DNA of 64,000 nt from positions 1 through 64,000 of the forward strand of contig JADLAC010000049.1 in assembly GCA_020848435.1 (NCBI GenBank). The letters are read 5' to 3'. This DNA comes from Burkholderiales bacterium. Lineage in GTDB: Bacteria > Pseudomonadota > Gammaproteobacteria > Burkholderiales > WYBJ01. Each line of letters starts with the position of its first letter. The first letter of the stretch is position 1. The notes below the pieces were generated by a model that did not search any database, was not told the DNA's origin, and was given only the letters and a program-made list of their open reading frames with translations. The translations under genes and the position numbers were made by a program. Below, one piece after another: positions 26,658 to 37,031 of this stretch.

Positions 26658-26754
26658 GCTGTGCTGCCTGGGCGAGGCCGGGGAGATCCTGTGCATTGAC
26701 GCACGCAAGCTTCGCTTCTATAGTCCGCGCCGTGCCGCTCGCCCGCGATCGACG

Positions 26755-27723
26755 ATGAAGATCGACTTGTTGCTCGATATCGCGCAGGCGGCGAGCGACA
26801 CCACCGCGCCGCGGCTGCCGCTGCTGGAACGCCTGCTTGCCCGCGGCGATCCGGCGCCGATCGAGGCCGATACGATGACCACCGCACTGCTGGCGCTGTT
26901 CGGCCTCGCTCGGCAAGCAGCGCCCCTGGCTGCGCTGACTTTGCTCGGCGAGGGCCTCGATCCGGGCGACGCCTACTGGCTGCGTGCCGATCCGATCTGC
27001 CTGCAAGCGACGTCCACTCGGATCGTCTTCGCGCCGCTGCCGCCGGGAGACTTGAGCGCCGGCGAGGCGCGCTCGCTTGCTCGGGCGCTCGCAGCGCATC
27101 TGGCCGCTCTCGGTCATACGCTGATCGTCGCGCACCCGCGGCGCTGGTACCTGCGTTGTGCCTCTGCGCGTGAGCTCGATACTTCCCCAGCGCCAACCAC
27201 GCGCCGGGTCTTGCTCGAAGACGAGCTGCCCGCCGGCCCGGATGGACCCTATTGGCGGCGCATCATGACCGAAGCACAAATGCTGCTGCACGAGCTCGAC
27301 GTGAATCACGCGCGGGAAGCGGCCGGCCGGCTGCCGGCCAATGCCATCTGGCTTTGGGGCGGCGGCCAGGTAACGCAGCCGCACTCCCCACCTTATGACG
27401 CGGTCTATAGCGACGATCCGCTCGCGCTCGGGCTGGCCCGTTGGAGCGGCGCTACGGCTCTGGCTTTGCCCACGAACGCAGCGGATTCGATCCGCGGCAT
27501 GAACGCGCGGGCGGCGGTCCTGATCGCGCCCAGCGGATCATCGGATCCGGCAGCGACGCTGAGCCGCTGGGTCGAGCCACTCGCCGCGGCGCTCGCCAAT
27601 GGCCGGCTCGAATCGCTGCGCCTGCTGTTGCTGCGTCCCGGCCGCGGCGTGGGCCGCTACCTGACCCGAACGCATGTGCGCCGCTGGTGGCGCCGCTCGC
27701 GGCCCTGGTTCGAATATGCTTAA
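26755..27723 (+). CDS. rpfE: RpfE-like protein upstream of recJ
   Basis: 322 residues. The gene is the partner of recJ, an arrangement known from the Xanthomonas rpf cluster where the neighbour of recJ is rpfE. Recognisable features are the central LLEDELPAGPDGPYWRRI, MTEAQMLLHELDVNHAR and the motif NAIWLWGGG near residue 202. It is soluble and predicted cytoplasmic. Homologues are sometimes labelled phosphoglycerate-mutase-like; their biochemical function is not known. The stop overlaps the recJ start by eight bases. A repeat cluster occupies the promoter region. Confidence 0.82.
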   Translation: MKIDLLLDIAQAASDTTAPRLPLLERLLARGDPAPIEADTMTTALLALFGLARQAAPLAALTLLGEGLDPGDAYWLRADPICLQATSTRIVFAPLPPGDLSAGEARSLARALAAHLAALGHTLIVAHPRRWYLRCASARELDTSPAPTTRRVLLEDELPAGPDGPYWRRIMTEAQMLLHELDVNHAREAAGRLPANAIWLWGGGQVTQPHSPPYDAVYSDDPLALGLARWSGATALALPTNAADSIRGMNARAAVLIAPSGSSDPAATLSRWVEPLAAALANGRLESLRLLLLRPGRGVGRYLTRTHVRRWWRRSRPWFEYA

Positions 27724-29413
27724 CATCGTCCGGCGTGCGGTTACGCACGAGATCAGCGCAGCGCTGCGCGCGGCCGGCGTGCAGCCGTTGTTGGCACGGC
27801 TCTATGCCGCCCGCGGCGTGCGTACGAGCGCCGAGGTAGCCTATCCCCTGAGCGCGCTGCTGCCGCTTGCCCGGCTCAAGAATGCCGAAGCCGCGGCGGT
27901 GCTGCTGGCCGATGCCATCGAGCGGCGCAAGAAGCTCGTCATCGTCGCGGACTATGACGCCGACGGCGCGACGGCCTGCGCGATCGGCTTGCGCGGCTTG
28001 CGTGCGCTGGGCGCCGAGGTCGATTACCTGGTGCCGAACCGATTCGAATTCGGTTACGGCCTGACACCCGAGATCGTGCGCTTGGCCGCGCGCACGCGCT
28101 CGCCGCAGCTCATCATCACCGTCGACAACGGCATTGCGAGCATGGACGGCGTGGCCGAAGCCGCGCGGCTGGGCATCGAGGTGCTGGTGACCGATCACCA
28201 TTTGCCGGCAGCGCAACTGCCGAGCGCGCGCTGCATCGTCAATCCCAACCAGCCCGGCTGCGATTTCCCGAGCAAGCACCTGGCCGGCGTCGGCGTCATG
28301 TTCTACGTGCTGGCCGCGCTTCGGGCCGAGTTGCGTCGTCGCGGCGCCTTCGCGACCAACGCCGAGCCCAAGCTCGCCGGCCTGCTCGACCTGGTGGCGC
28401 TCGGCACGGTCGCCGATGTCGTAGCGCTCGATACCAACAATCGCATTCTCGTGCACCAGGGCTTACAGCGCATTCGCCAAGGCCGCGGCTGCGCAGGCAT
28501 CCGTGCTCTGTACCGCGTAGCCGGCCGCGACTGTAGCCGTGCCTGCGCCTACGATCTCGGCTTCCTGCTGGGCCCCCGGCTCAACGCCGCCGGCCGGCTC
28601 ACCGACATGAGCCTCGGCATCGAGTGCCTGGCGACCGACGACGAGGCCAGGGCCGCGGCAATCGCCCGCCAGCTCGATCAGCTCAACCGCGAACGGCGCG
28701 ACATCGAGAGCGAAATGCACGCATCCGCACTGGACGCGCTGGCCGTGGCCGAGGTCGGCTCACACTTCAGTCTGTGTCTATATCGCGACGATTGGCACCA
28801 GGGCGTGGTCGGCATACTCGCATCGCGCCTCAAGGAGCGTTTCCATCGCCCGGCGATCGCCTTTGCGCGCGGCCAGGACGGCATGCTCAAGGGCTCGGGC
28901 CGCTCGATCGCGGGCCTGCATCTGCGCGATGCGCTCGACCTGGTGGCGAAACGCTCGCCGGATCTGATCGTTCGCTTCGGCGGCCACGCGGCCGCGGCGG
29001 GGCTCACCATCGATGCGGCCGACTTCGCGCGCTTCGCGACGGCATTCGAGACGGTATGTCGCGAGCTTCTCTCGCCGGACGACTTGGCGGCGGCGATCCA
29101 GACCGACGGTGCGCTCGCGGCGGAGGAGCTGGCGCTGGATTCGGCCTTGGCAGTGCAGCAGGAAGTGTGGGGACAAGGCTTCGCACCGCCGCTTTTCGAC
29201 GGCGAATTTCGGCTGCGCGAGCAGCGCGTCGTCGCCGAGAAGCATTCGCGCCTCGTGCTCGATTGCGACGGCAGGCCGATCGAGGCGGTGCTGTTCGGCC
29301 ACGCCGAACCCTTGCCCGCGCGGCTGCGCGCGATCTATCGCCTGGGACTGGACGACTATGGCGGGGCACGCCGGCTGCAGCTCACCATCGAACGCTGGGA
29401 AAGCGCACCCTGA
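27716..29413 (+). CDS. recJ: Single-stranded-DNA-specific exonuclease RecJ
   Basis: 565 residues from the ATG at 27716 (MLNIVRRAVTHEI), which overlaps the rpfE stop. DHH superfamily motifs are visible: VADYDADGATA (79-87), TVDNGIAS, and VTDHHLP. The DHHA1 domain includes RFGGHAAAAGLTI, and a C-terminal OB-like domain follows. It degrades single-stranded DNA 5' to 3' in mismatch repair and RecF-type recombination. Length and motif order are normal. Confidence 0.97.
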   Translation: MLNIVRRAVTHEISAALRAAGVQPLLARLYAARGVRTSAEVAYPLSALLPLARLKNAEAAAVLLADAIERRKKLVIVADYDADGATACAIGLRGLRALGAEVDYLVPNRFEFGYGLTPEIVRLAARTRSPQLIITVDNGIASMDGVAEAARLGIEVLVTDHHLPAAQLPSARCIVNPNQPGCDFPSKHLAGVGVMFYVLAALRAELRRRGAFATNAEPKLAGLLDLVALGTVADVVALDTNNRILVHQGLQRIRQGRGCAGIRALYRVAGRDCSRACAYDLGFLLGPRLNAAGRLTDMSLGIECLATDDEARAAAIARQLDQLNRERRDIESEMHASALDALAVAEVGSHFSLCLYRDDWHQGVVGILASRLKERFHRPAIAFARGQDGMLKGSGRSIAGLHLRDALDLVAKRSPDLIVRFGGHAAAAGLTIDAADFARFATAFETVCRELLSPDDLAAAIQTDGALAAEELALDSALAVQQEVWGQGFAPPLFDGEFRLREQRVVAEKHSRLVLDCDGRPIEAVLFGHAEPLPARLRAIYRLGLDDYGGARRLQLTIERWESAP

Positions 29414-29483
29414 GCGCGCCCTAATTCGGCTCTGGCCGCGCTGTACGCTGCGGTATACTCCTTCGATTTGATCGTTCCCGACC

Positions 29484-30588
29484 ATGGAACCCGAGCGCGC
29501 CAACGCCATCGCCACCCGCTTGCAGGATCTTTCCCGCCGCACGTCGGAGCTCAGGAGGTATCTTTGACTTCGACCAGAAGCAAAAGCGTCTCGCCGAAGT
29601 CAGCGCTCTGATCGAGGATCCCTCGATCTGGCAGGACCGCCAGCGCGCCCAGGACCTGGGCAAGGAGCGCAAGACGCTCGAAGACACCGTCAATGCGCTG
29701 GGGCGTATCGGATCCGGGCTGCGCGATGCCGAGGATCTGTACGAGCTCGCGCGCGCGGAAGACGACGACCCGACGCTCGTGGCCGTCGAGCACGATCTGG
29801 ACGAGGTCGGCTCGGCCGTCGAGCTGATGGAATTCCGGCGGATGTTCTCCAATCGCATGGATCCGAGCAACTGCTTCCTCGACATCCAGGCGGGCAGCGG
29901 CGGCACCGAAGCGCAGGACTGGGCGCAGATGCTGGAGCGGATGTACTTGCGCTATTGCGAGCGCAAGGGCTTCAAGGTCGAAGTGCTGGAGGAGTCCCCG
30001 GGCGAGGTCGCCGGCATCAAGAGCGCTTCCCTCAAGGTGAGCGGCGATTATGCCTACGGCACCTTGCGCACGGAAACCGGCGTGCACCGCCTGGTGCGCA
30101 AGTCGCCGTTCGATGCCAATGCCCGGCGTCATACCTCGTTCGCGAGCGTGTTCGCCTACCCGGAAGTCGACGAAACCATCGAGGTCGAGATCAATCCGGC
30201 CGACTTGCGCATCGACACCTTTCGCGCTTCGGGGGCGGGCGGCCAGCACGTGAACAAGACCGACTCGGCGATCCGGATCACCCATCATCCCAGCGGCATC
30301 GTGGTGCAATGCCAGAACGACCGCTCGCAGCACCGCAACCGGGCCGAGGCGATGGCGATGCTGAAGGCGCGCCTGTACGAGCAGGAGCTGCGCAAGCGCG
30401 ACGCCGAGCGCCAAGCGATGGAAGATGCCAAGACCGACATCGCCTGGGGCCACCAGATCCGCTCCTACGTGCTGGACCAGTCGCGGATCAAGGACCTGCG
30501 CACCAACGTCGAGATCGGCAATACCCAGGCCGTGCTCGACGGCGACCTGGATGATTTCATCGAAGCGAGCTTGAAACAAGGCGTGTGA
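29484..30588 (+). CDS. prfB: Peptide chain release factor 2 (programmed +1 frameshift)
   Basis: 367 residues after a +1 frameshift. The first reading frame starts at ATG 29484 and runs 27 codons to an in-frame TGA at 29565-29567. The shift at CTT-TGA-C continues at GAC (29566) through to 30588. Upstream of the stop is AGGAGG, the internal Shine-Dalgarno-like stimulator. The RF2 signature SPF ([14 protein letters not shown]) and GGQ at residues 252-254 are intact. RF2 recognises UAA and UGA; the in-frame UGA makes the protein control its own synthesis. A TATACT -10 lies at 29454-29459. It follows recJ by 70 bases. Confidence 0.97.
29551..29568 (+). promoter_or_regulatory. prfB autoregulatory frameshift site
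   Basis: The segment contains AGGAGG, then TATCTT, then TGA and C. This is the classical RF2 frameshift layout: an anti-SD-pairing hexamer three bases before the slippery CTT codon and a slow UGA stop followed by C. When RF2 is scarce, ribosomes pause at UGA and slip forward one base. Confidence 0.96.
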
Positions 30589-30668
30589 GCGCGGGCACCG
30601 ATCGCGCGCCGCCGCGGCCTCGATACGATACGCCAAGACCCCCACCGCCCTTTGCCCGGAACTACACC

Positions 30669-32171
30669 ATGCCGAACGACAAGCATCCGCAGGACGACAA
30701 CCACGTCATCGCCGAACGCCGGGCGAAGCTGAAAGCGCTGCGCGCCGCGGGGCCGGCGTACCCGAACGATTTCCTGCGCGCTCACTTCGCCGCCGACTTG
30801 ATCGAGAAGTACGACGATCACGATCGCGATGCGCTCGATCTGAACCCGGTGCAGGTGCTGGTGGCCGGCCGGCTGATGCTACGGCGCACGATGGGCAAGC
30901 TCAGCTTCGGCGATCTGCAGGACATGAGCGGCAATATCCAGATCTTCGTCGCCGACAATTTCCCGGGCAAGGCCGAGCACGAATTCTTTCGCAAGCAAGT
31001 CGACATCGGCGACATCATCGGTGTCGACGGCGTGCTGTTCAAGACGCAGAAGGGCGAGCTGACGGTGCGCGCGCGCAAGCTGCGCTTGCTGGCGAAGTCG
31101 CTGCGGCCGCTGCCAGAGAAATGGCACGGTCTCGCCGACCAGGAGACGCGCTACCGGCAGCGCCACCTCGACCTCATCACCAATGAAGATGCCCGGCTTC
31201 GCTTCGTGTTGCGTTCGCGTACCATCCAGGCGTTGCGCGAGTTCCTGCTCAACCGGCGCTACCTGGAAGTCGAAACGCCCATGATGCAGCCGATCCCGGG
31301 CGGTGCGGCTGCGCGGCCTTTCGTCACCCACCACAACGCGCTCGACATGCAGCTCTTCCTGCGCATCGCGCCCGAGCTCTATCTCAAGCGGCTGGTCGTC
31401 GGCGGCTACGAGAAGGTGTTCGAGATCAATCGCAACTTCCGCAACGAAGGCATTTCGACCCGGCACAATCCCGAGTTCACGATGCTCGAGTTCTATTGCG
31501 CCTATCGAAATTACCGCTTTCTCATGAAGCTGACCGAGGAGATGTTGCGCAGCGTCGCGCAAAGCGTGCTCGGCACCACCGCGTTCAAGTACCAGGGCCG
31601 CGAGCTCGACTTCGCCAAGCCCTTCGAGCGACTCACCATCACCGGCGCGATTCGCAAATACCACCCGGAATACAGCGATGCGCAGTTGTCCGATCGAACC
31701 TTCCTGGCCGCCGAGCTCGAACGCCTCGGGGCCGCCTTCCGCCCGCAGGACGGCGTCGGTGGATTGCAGCTGAGCCTGTTCGAAGCGAAGGCCGAGGAGT
31801 TCCTGTTCGAACCGACATTCATCATCGACTATCCGGCGGAAGCCTCGCCGCTCGCGCGCCGCTCCGACACGAACCCGGCGATCACCGAGCGCTTCGAGCT
31901 CTACATCGCCGGACGCGAAATCGCCAACGGCTTCTCGGAGCTGAACGATCCCGAAGACCAGGCCGAGCGCTTCCTGGAGCAGGCGAAACAAAAAGCGGCC
32001 GGCGACCACGAGGCCATGCACTACGACGCCGACTACATCCGGGCGCTCGAGTACGGCCTGCCGCCGACCGCGGGCGAAGGCGTGGGCATCGATCGGCTGG
32101 TGATGCTGCTCACCGATACGCCGAGCATACGCGACGTGATCCTGTTCCCGCTGTTGCGCCCGGAGGACTGA
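30669..32171 (+). CDS. lysS: Lysine--tRNA ligase, class II
   Basis: 500 residues. N-terminal OB-fold anticodon-binding domain (about 60-160; [16 protein letters not shown]), then the class II core with motif 2 ([20 protein letters not shown]) and motif 3 ([18 protein letters not shown] near residue 470). It charges tRNA(Lys). It lies 80 bases after prfB, an arrangement frequent in proteobacteria. Its stop shares a base with the ATG of the downstream ligase. Confidence 0.98.
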   Translation: MPNDKHPQDDNHVIAERRAKLKALRAAGPAYPNDFLRAHFAADLIEKYDDHDRDALDLNPVQVLVAGRLMLRRTMGKLSFGDLQDMSGNIQIFVADNFPGKAEHEFFRKQVDIGDIIGVDGVLFKTQKGELTVRARKLRLLAKSLRPLPEKWHGLADQETRYRQRHLDLITNEDARLRFVLRSRTIQALREFLLNRRYLEVETPMMQPIPGGAAARPFVTHHNALDMQLFLRIAPELYLKRLVVGGYEKVFEINRNFRNEGISTRHNPEFTMLEFYCAYRNYRFLMKLTEEMLRSVAQSVLGTTAFKYQGRELDFAKPFERLTITGAIRKYHPEYSDAQLSDRTFLAAELERLGAAFRPQDGVGGLQLSLFEAKAEEFLFEPTFIIDYPAEASPLARRSDTNPAITERFELYIAGREIANGFSELNDPEDQAERFLEQAKQKAAGDHEAMHYDADYIRALEYGLPPTAGEGVGIDRLVMLLTDTPSIRDVILFPLLRPED

Positions 32172-34129
32172 TGGCCGCCGCACAGCCGCTGTGGCAGCCC
32201 TCGCGCGAGGCCGTGCAAGGGGCCAGTCTCACCGCGTTCATGCGCATGGTGAACGAACGCCACGGCCTCGACGTTCGCGATTACGAGCAACTGTGGCGCT
32301 GGTCGGTGGACCGGCGCGAGGCCTTCTGGCAGAGCTTGTGGGCGTTCGCCGGCATCATTGCTGCGCGTGAGAGCGAACGCATCGCGCTCCATGCCGATCG
32401 CATGCCGGGCGCGCGCTGGTTCCCCGAGGCGCGGCTAAATTTCGCCGAGAACCTGTTGCGGCGCCAGGATGACGCCGTCGCGCTCGTATTCCGCGGCGAG
32501 GACAAGGTCGAAAGCCGGGTCAGCTTCGCCGAGCTTTACGCCGAGGTCTCGCGGCTCGCGCAAGCGCTGGAAAGCGCCGGGGTGCGTCCGGGCGATCGCG
32601 TCGCCGCCTACATGCCGAACATTCCGGGCACGATCATCGCCATGCTCGCCGCGGCAAGCCGGGGCGCGGTGTTCTCGTCGTGCTCGCCCGACTTCGGCGT
32701 ACAAGGCGTGCTGGACCGCTTCGGCCAGATCGAGCCCAAGATCCTGATCGCGGCCGACGGTTGCTTCTACGGCGGCAACACCATCGATGTCATGCCGCGG
32801 ATTGCGCAGATCGCCGCGCGCCTGCCGACCCTCACCCGGGTCGTGATCGTCCCCTACACGTGCGAGCGGCCGGACCTGTCTGCTGTCCCGCACGCGCTCG
32901 ACGTGCATGAATTCATGGCGCCGTTCGAGGCTCGTACGATCGAATTCGCGCAACTGCCGTTCGATCATCCGCTCTACGTGCTGTACTCCTCGGGCACCAC
33001 CGGCGTGCCGAAGTGCATCGTGCACGGGGCCGGCGGCACGCTGCTGCAGCACATGAAGGAGCACATGCTGCACGTCGACCTCAAGCCCGGCGATCGGTTG
33101 TTCTACTACACGACCTGCGGCTGGATGATGTGGAACTGGCTCGCCTCCGGCCTTGCCTCGGGGGCAACGCTGCTGCTGTACGATGGATCGCCCTTCCATC
33201 CCGGTCCCCAGGTGCTGTTCGACTATGCCGAGGACGAGGCCATGACGGTGATGGGCGTCTCGGCCAAGTACCTCGATGCGGTTGCCAAGCAAGGGCTCGC
33301 GCCCCGGCGCACGCATCGTCTGGCCGCGCTCGAGACCATCCTCTCGACCGGCAGTCCGCTCGTGCCCGAGAGCTTCGACTACGTCTATCGCGAGGTGAAG
33401 CGCGATGTGCGCTTGTGCTCCATGTCGGGCGGCACCGATCTCATCTCCTGCTTCGTCCTGGGCAACCCGCTCCTGCCGGTGTGGCGCGGCGAAATTCAGT
33501 GCCGGGGTCTGGGCATGGCGGTGGCGGTATACGACGAGCAGGGCAAGGCCTTGCCCGGCGGCAAGGGCGAGCTCGTGTGCACGCGTGCCTTTCCCAGCAT
33601 GCCCATCGGATTCTGGAACGATCCGGACGGCAGCAAGTATCGCGGCGCCTATTTCGACAAGTATCCCGGTGTCTGGTGCCACGGCGATTGGTGCGAGCTC
33701 ACGGAACACGGCGGCATGGTCATCTACGGGCGCTCGGACGCCGTGCTCAATCCCGGCGGCGTTCGCATCGGCACGGCCGAGATCTACCGCCAGGTGGAGC
33801 TGCTCGACGAGGTCGTGGAAAGCCTCGCCATCGGCCAGCAATGGGACAACGACGTGCGCGTGCTGCTGTTCGTGCGGTTGCGGCCCGGAGCGAGTCTCGA
33901 TGAAGCGCTCGCGAACAAGATCCGGCAGCAGATTCGACGCAATACCTCGCCGCGCCACGTGCCGGCGCGCATCGTCGCGGTCGCCGACATCCCGCGCACG
34001 AAAAGCGGCAAGATCGTGGAGCTGGCGGTGCGCGACGTGGTGCACGGCCGGCCGGTGAAGAATATCGAAGCCTTGGCCAATCCGGAGGCACTCGACTTGT
34101 ACCGCGACCTCGCCGACTTGCGTCGGTAA
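32171..34129 (+). CDS. Acetoacetate--CoA ligase
   Basis: 652 residues, ANL-superfamily adenylating enzyme. The P-loop-like motif [18 protein letters not shown] (near 277), the core [11 protein letters not shown], and the C-terminal lysine in [16 protein letters not shown] are intact. Length and the sequence [14 protein letters not shown] match acetoacetyl-CoA synthetase rather than acetyl-CoA synthetase. It activates acetoacetate to acetoacetyl-CoA, for example during use of polyhydroxybutyrate breakdown products, which fits the phaC and phaR genes nearby. Start overlaps the lysS stop by one base, so it may be expressed from the lysS transcript. Confidence 0.93.
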   Translation: MAAAQPLWQPSREAVQGASLTAFMRMVNERHGLDVRDYEQLWRWSVDRREAFWQSLWAFAGIIAARESERIALHADRMPGARWFPEARLNFAENLLRRQDDAVALVFRGEDKVESRVSFAELYAEVSRLAQALESAGVRPGDRVAAYMPNIPGTIIAMLAAASRGAVFSSCSPDFGVQGVLDRFGQIEPKILIAADGCFYGGNTIDVMPRIAQIAARLPTLTRVVIVPYTCERPDLSAVPHALDVHEFMAPFEARTIEFAQLPFDHPLYVLYSSGTTGVPKCIVHGAGGTLLQHMKEHMLHVDLKPGDRLFYYTTCGWMMWNWLASGLASGATLLLYDGSPFHPGPQVLFDYAEDEAMTVMGVSAKYLDAVAKQGLAPRRTHRLAALETILSTGSPLVPESFDYVYREVKRDVRLCSMSGGTDLISCFVLGNPLLPVWRGEIQCRGLGMAVAVYDEQGKALPGGKGELVCTRAFPSMPIGFWNDPDGSKYRGAYFDKYPGVWCHGDWCELTEHGGMVIYGRSDAVLNPGGVRIGTAEIYRQVELLDEVVESLAIGQQWDNDVRVLLFVRLRPGASLDEALANKIRQQIRRNTSPRHVPARIVAVADIPRTKSGKIVELAVRDVVHGRPVKNIEALANPEALDLYRDLADLRR

Positions 34130-34152
34130 CTGGAGGTCGCACCCGGCGCGGC

Positions 34153-34181
34153 TTGGCATATACCCCACCAGGGTATACAAT
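34153..34181 (+). promoter_or_regulatory. copA promoter with CsoR-like operator in the spacer
   Basis: TTGGCA (34153-34158) and TACAAT (34176-34181) are spaced by exactly 17 bases. The spacer carries the inverted repeat TATACCC-n5-GGGTATA (34159-34177), the G/C-tract-flanked-by-AT pattern of CsoR operators. Apo-repressor bound there would cover the promoter. The predicted transcription start, six or seven bases past the -10, coincides with the A of the copA ATG at 34188. Confidence 0.85.
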
Positions 34182-34187
34182 CGCGCC

Positions 34188-36401
34188 ATGGATGCCACGG
34201 TCCCTGACCTCCCCGACCTCGCGCCGCCCGCGAACGAGGCGCCCTGCGCCGCAGCCGATCTCGCCATCAGCGGCATGACCTGTGCCGCATGCGCGAGCCG
34301 CATCGAGAAAGTGCTCAATCGATTGCCGCGGGTATCGGCGACGGTCAATTTCGCTACCGAGCGCGCCCACGTGGTGTTCGATCCCGCCACCATCGGACCG
34401 GAACGGCTGATCGAGGCGGTTCGAAAAGCGGGTTACGACGCGCGCGTGCCCGCGGCAGCACCAGCGGAAGATGCCGCGGCCGCTGCCGCAAGCCGCGCCG
34501 ATATGCGCCAGTTCCTGATCGCCGCGATTCTCACCGCCCCGCTGCTGGCGCACATGATTCCGATGCTGCTCGAACGGCACGAGTGGATGCTGCCGAACTG
34601 GCTGCAGCTCGCGCTGGCAACGCCGGTGCAGTTCTGGGTGGGCGCGCGCTTCTACGCGGGCGCATGGCATTCGCTACGCGGCGGCGGCGCCAACATGGAC
34701 GTATTGATCGCGCTGGGGACCAGCGCCGCATGGGCTTACAGCGCCGCCGTCACCCTCATGGGCAGCTCCGGGCACGTATATTTCGAAGCGTCCGCGGCCA
34801 TCATCACGCTGGTCCTGCTCGGCAAGCTGCTCGAGAGCCGGGCGCGGCGCCGCGCCTCGACCGCGATTCGCGAGCTGATCAAGCTGCAACCAGCGCAAGC
34901 GCGCATCGAACGCGACGACGCGCTGATGGAGGTTCCGGTCGCCGCCATCCGGCCCGGCGACGTGTTCATCGTCCGCGCCGGCGACAGCGTACCGGTCGAC
35001 GGCGAAGTGATCGAAGGTGCATCGAGCATCGACGAATCCATGCTGACCGGGGAAAGCCGCGCGGTGGCAAAACGCCTCGGCGCGCGCGTATTTGCCGGCA
35101 GCGTCAATGCCGACGGGCGGCTGCGCTGCCGCGCGACCGCGGTCGGCGCCGATACCGCGCTCGCGGCGATCGTACGCCTGGTCGAGCAGGCGCAAGGCTC
35201 GAAGGCGCCGATCCAGCGCCTGGCCGACAGGATTTCCGCCGTGTTCGTCCCGGCGGTGCTGGTGTTCGCAGTGCTCACCGCAACCGGCTGGCTCATGGCC
35301 GGCGCCGGCTTCGCCACGGCGCTCGTCAATGCGGTCGCGGTGCTGGTCATCGCCTGTCCGTGTGCGCTTGGGCTCGCCACACCGACCGCGATCATGGTGG
35401 GCACCGGGCGCGGTGCGCGTGCCGGCGTGCTGGTCAAGAACGCGGCGGCGCTGGAGCTGGCGGGGCGCATCGACTGGCTGGCGCTGGACAAGACCGGCAC
35501 GCTGACCGAGGGTCAGCCGGCCGTGATCGAGGTGGTCGCGGCGGCGGGCTACAGCGAGCACGATGTCATCGCCGTGGCGGCCGCGCTCGAACAGGGCTCG
35601 TCGCACCCGATTGCTCAGGCCATACGCCGCGAAGCGCAGGCGCGCGGCATTCCCGTCGCGGCGATCGAGGACTTTCAATCCCACGCCGGTGCCGGTGTGC
35701 AGGCCCGCTTGAACGGCAAGCTCGGCCGCCTGGGATCAGCCGAGTTCCTCGCCAGCAACGGCATCGCATTGGACCAGGCGCCATCCGAGCGCGCTGCCGC
35801 GCGCACGCTGGTCGCGGCTGCGCTCGACGCCGATCCGCTCGGCTGGATCGCGCTGTCCGACCGGTTGCGCGCGAGCACCCCGGCCGCCATCGCCCGGTTA
35901 CGCGCGATGGGCGTTGAGGTCGCGATGCTCACCGGCGACAGCGAAGCCAGCGCGCGCGAAGCCGCGCACGCGGCCGGCATCATGACATTCGTTGCGCGCA
36001 TGCTGCCTGCCGCCAAGGCGCAAGAGATCGAGCGCAAGCGTTCGAGCGGTCACGTGGTCGGCATGGTGGGCGACGGCATCAACGATGCGCCCGCGCTGGC
36101 GGCCTCCGACGTGAGCTTCGCGATCGGCGCCGGCACCGACGTCGCGATCCAGACGGCCGACGTCACCCTGATGCGCAGCGATCTCATGGCGCTCGCCGAG
36201 GCGATCGAGCTGTCGCGTGCCACCTTGCGCAAGGTCCGCCAGAACCTGTTCTTCGCGTTCTTCTACAACACGCTCGGAATCCCGCTCGCCGCGCTGGGCA
36301 TGCTCAACCCGGTGGTGGCGGGCGCCGCGATGGCGATGAGCTCGGTATCGGTAGTGAGCAATTCGCTCCTGTTGCGGCGCTGGCGCGGAGGCTCGAGCTG
36401 A
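34188..36401 (+). CDS. copA: Cu+-exporting P1B-type ATPase
   Basis: 737 residues. One N-terminal heavy-metal-binding domain carries GMTCAACAS (Cys32, Cys35). Eight membrane helices are expected; the transport motif CPC is at 390-392 (VIACPCALGLATPTAIM). The phosphorylated Asp434 lies in DKTGTLTEG, the ATP site in SSHPIAQAI and the hinge GDGIND at 628-633. It exports Cu+ from the cytoplasm to the periplasm. No Shine-Dalgarno sequence precedes the ATG because the promoter ends seven bases upstream. It heads the operon copA-copZ-csoR. Confidence 0.97.
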   Translation: MDATVPDLPDLAPPANEAPCAAADLAISGMTCAACASRIEKVLNRLPRVSATVNFATERAHVVFDPATIGPERLIEAVRKAGYDARVPAAAPAEDAAAAAASRADMRQFLIAAILTAPLLAHMIPMLLERHEWMLPNWLQLALATPVQFWVGARFYAGAWHSLRGGGANMDVLIALGTSAAWAYSAAVTLMGSSGHVYFEASAAIITLVLLGKLLESRARRRASTAIRELIKLQPAQARIERDDALMEVPVAAIRPGDVFIVRAGDSVPVDGEVIEGASSIDESMLTGESRAVAKRLGARVFAGSVNADGRLRCRATAVGADTALAAIVRLVEQAQGSKAPIQRLADRISAVFVPAVLVFAVLTATGWLMAGAGFATALVNAVAVLVIACPCALGLATPTAIMVGTGRGARAGVLVKNAAALELAGRIDWLALDKTGTLTEGQPAVIEVVAAAGYSEHDVIAVAAALEQGSSHPIAQAIRREAQARGIPVAAIEDFQSHAGAGVQARLNGKLGRLGSAEFLASNGIALDQAPSERAAARTLVAAALDADPLGWIALSDRLRASTPAAIARLRAMGVEVAMLTGDSEASAREAAHAAGIMTFVARMLPAAKAQEIERKRSSGHVVGMVGDGINDAPALAASDVSFAIGAGTDVAIQTADVTLMRSDLMALAEAIELSRATLRKVRQNLFFAFFYNTLGIPLAALGMLNPVVAGAAMAMSSVSVVSNSLLLRRWRGGSS

Positions 36402-36417
36402 TTCGAAAGGAGCCATC

Positions 36418-36627
36418 ATGGCAACGGTGACGATGACGGTGGGCGGCATGACTTGCATGGGCTGCGTGGACAGCGTCACGCGCGTGCTGCAAGCGGTCAA
36501 GGGCGTGAGCGCGGTCCAGGTCTCGCTGGAGAAAGCGCAAGCGCAAGTAGATTACGACCCGGCGCTCGCGAGCACCGACGACTTGCGCGTGGCCGTGGAA
36601 GGCGCGGGCTTCGATGCCGCGCTCTGA
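36418..36627 (+). CDS. copZ: Copper chaperone (heavy-metal-associated domain)
   Basis: 69 residues, one HMA domain with the metal motif GMTCMGC (Cys13, Cys16 by count from the ATG) and the ferredoxin-like pattern [26 protein letters not shown] precedes the ATG at a good distance. It binds Cu+ in the cytoplasm and hands it to CopA or CsoR. It follows copA by 16 bases and overlaps csoR by 14. Confidence 0.95.
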   Translation: MATVTMTVGGMTCMGCVDSVTRVLQAVKGVSAVQVSLEKAQAQVDYDPALASTDDLRVAVEGAGFDAAL

Positions 36628-36919
36628 GTCGAGGCTGCGCCACGGCCACGGCGTCGCGCGCGCCGACAAGACCGAGCTGCTGAAACGCCTCAACCGCATC
36701 GGCGGTCAGGTCGAGGGTGTCGCGCGCATGCTCGGCGAGGATCGCTACTGCATCGACATCGTCACGCAAATCGCCGCGGTGCGCTCCGCGCTCGACGCGC
36801 TCGCGCTCAAGCTGCTGCACGATCACGCCCACGGCTGCGTGCAGCACGCGGTGCATTCGGGCAAGGGTGACGAAGCGATCGAAGAGCTGATGAAAGTGGT
36901 ACAGCGCTTCGCGCGCTGA
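36614..36919 (+). CDS. csoR: CsoR-type copper-sensing transcriptional repressor
   Basis: 101 residues, all-helical CsoR/RcnR family. The helix [19 protein letters not shown] is diagnostic. Cys46, His71 and Cys75 have the exact spacing (25 and 4) of the Cu+-binding triad of CsoR, which separates it from the nickel- and formaldehyde-sensing relatives. It probably represses its own operon through the inverted repeat at 34159-34177 and leaves the DNA on binding Cu+. It starts inside the end of copZ. Confidence 0.94.
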   Translation: MPRSESRLRHGHGVARADKTELLKRLNRIGGQVEGVARMLGEDRYCIDIVTQIAAVRSALDALALKLLHDHAHGCVQHAVHSGKGDEAIEELMKVVQRFAR

Positions 36920-36930
36920 AACTGCGCTGC

Positions 36931-37031
36931 GGCGAGACTACCCGACCGCCCACCAGCGCTTGTATCGCGCAGCAGCCCAGCGCCCGGCGGGCAGCTCCGG
37001 CGAGACTACCAGATCACCCACCAGCGCTTGT
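36931..37031. repeat. Direct repeat: partial copy of the bamD 3' end
   Basis: The 33-base segment at 36931-36963 matches 36999-37031 with three mismatches, 68 bases apart. The second copy contains the last codons and stop of bamD (KRWWVIW on the minus strand); the first lies just beyond and would read KRWWAVG followed by a stop. It looks like a tandem duplication of the gene end. Confidence 0.7.
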
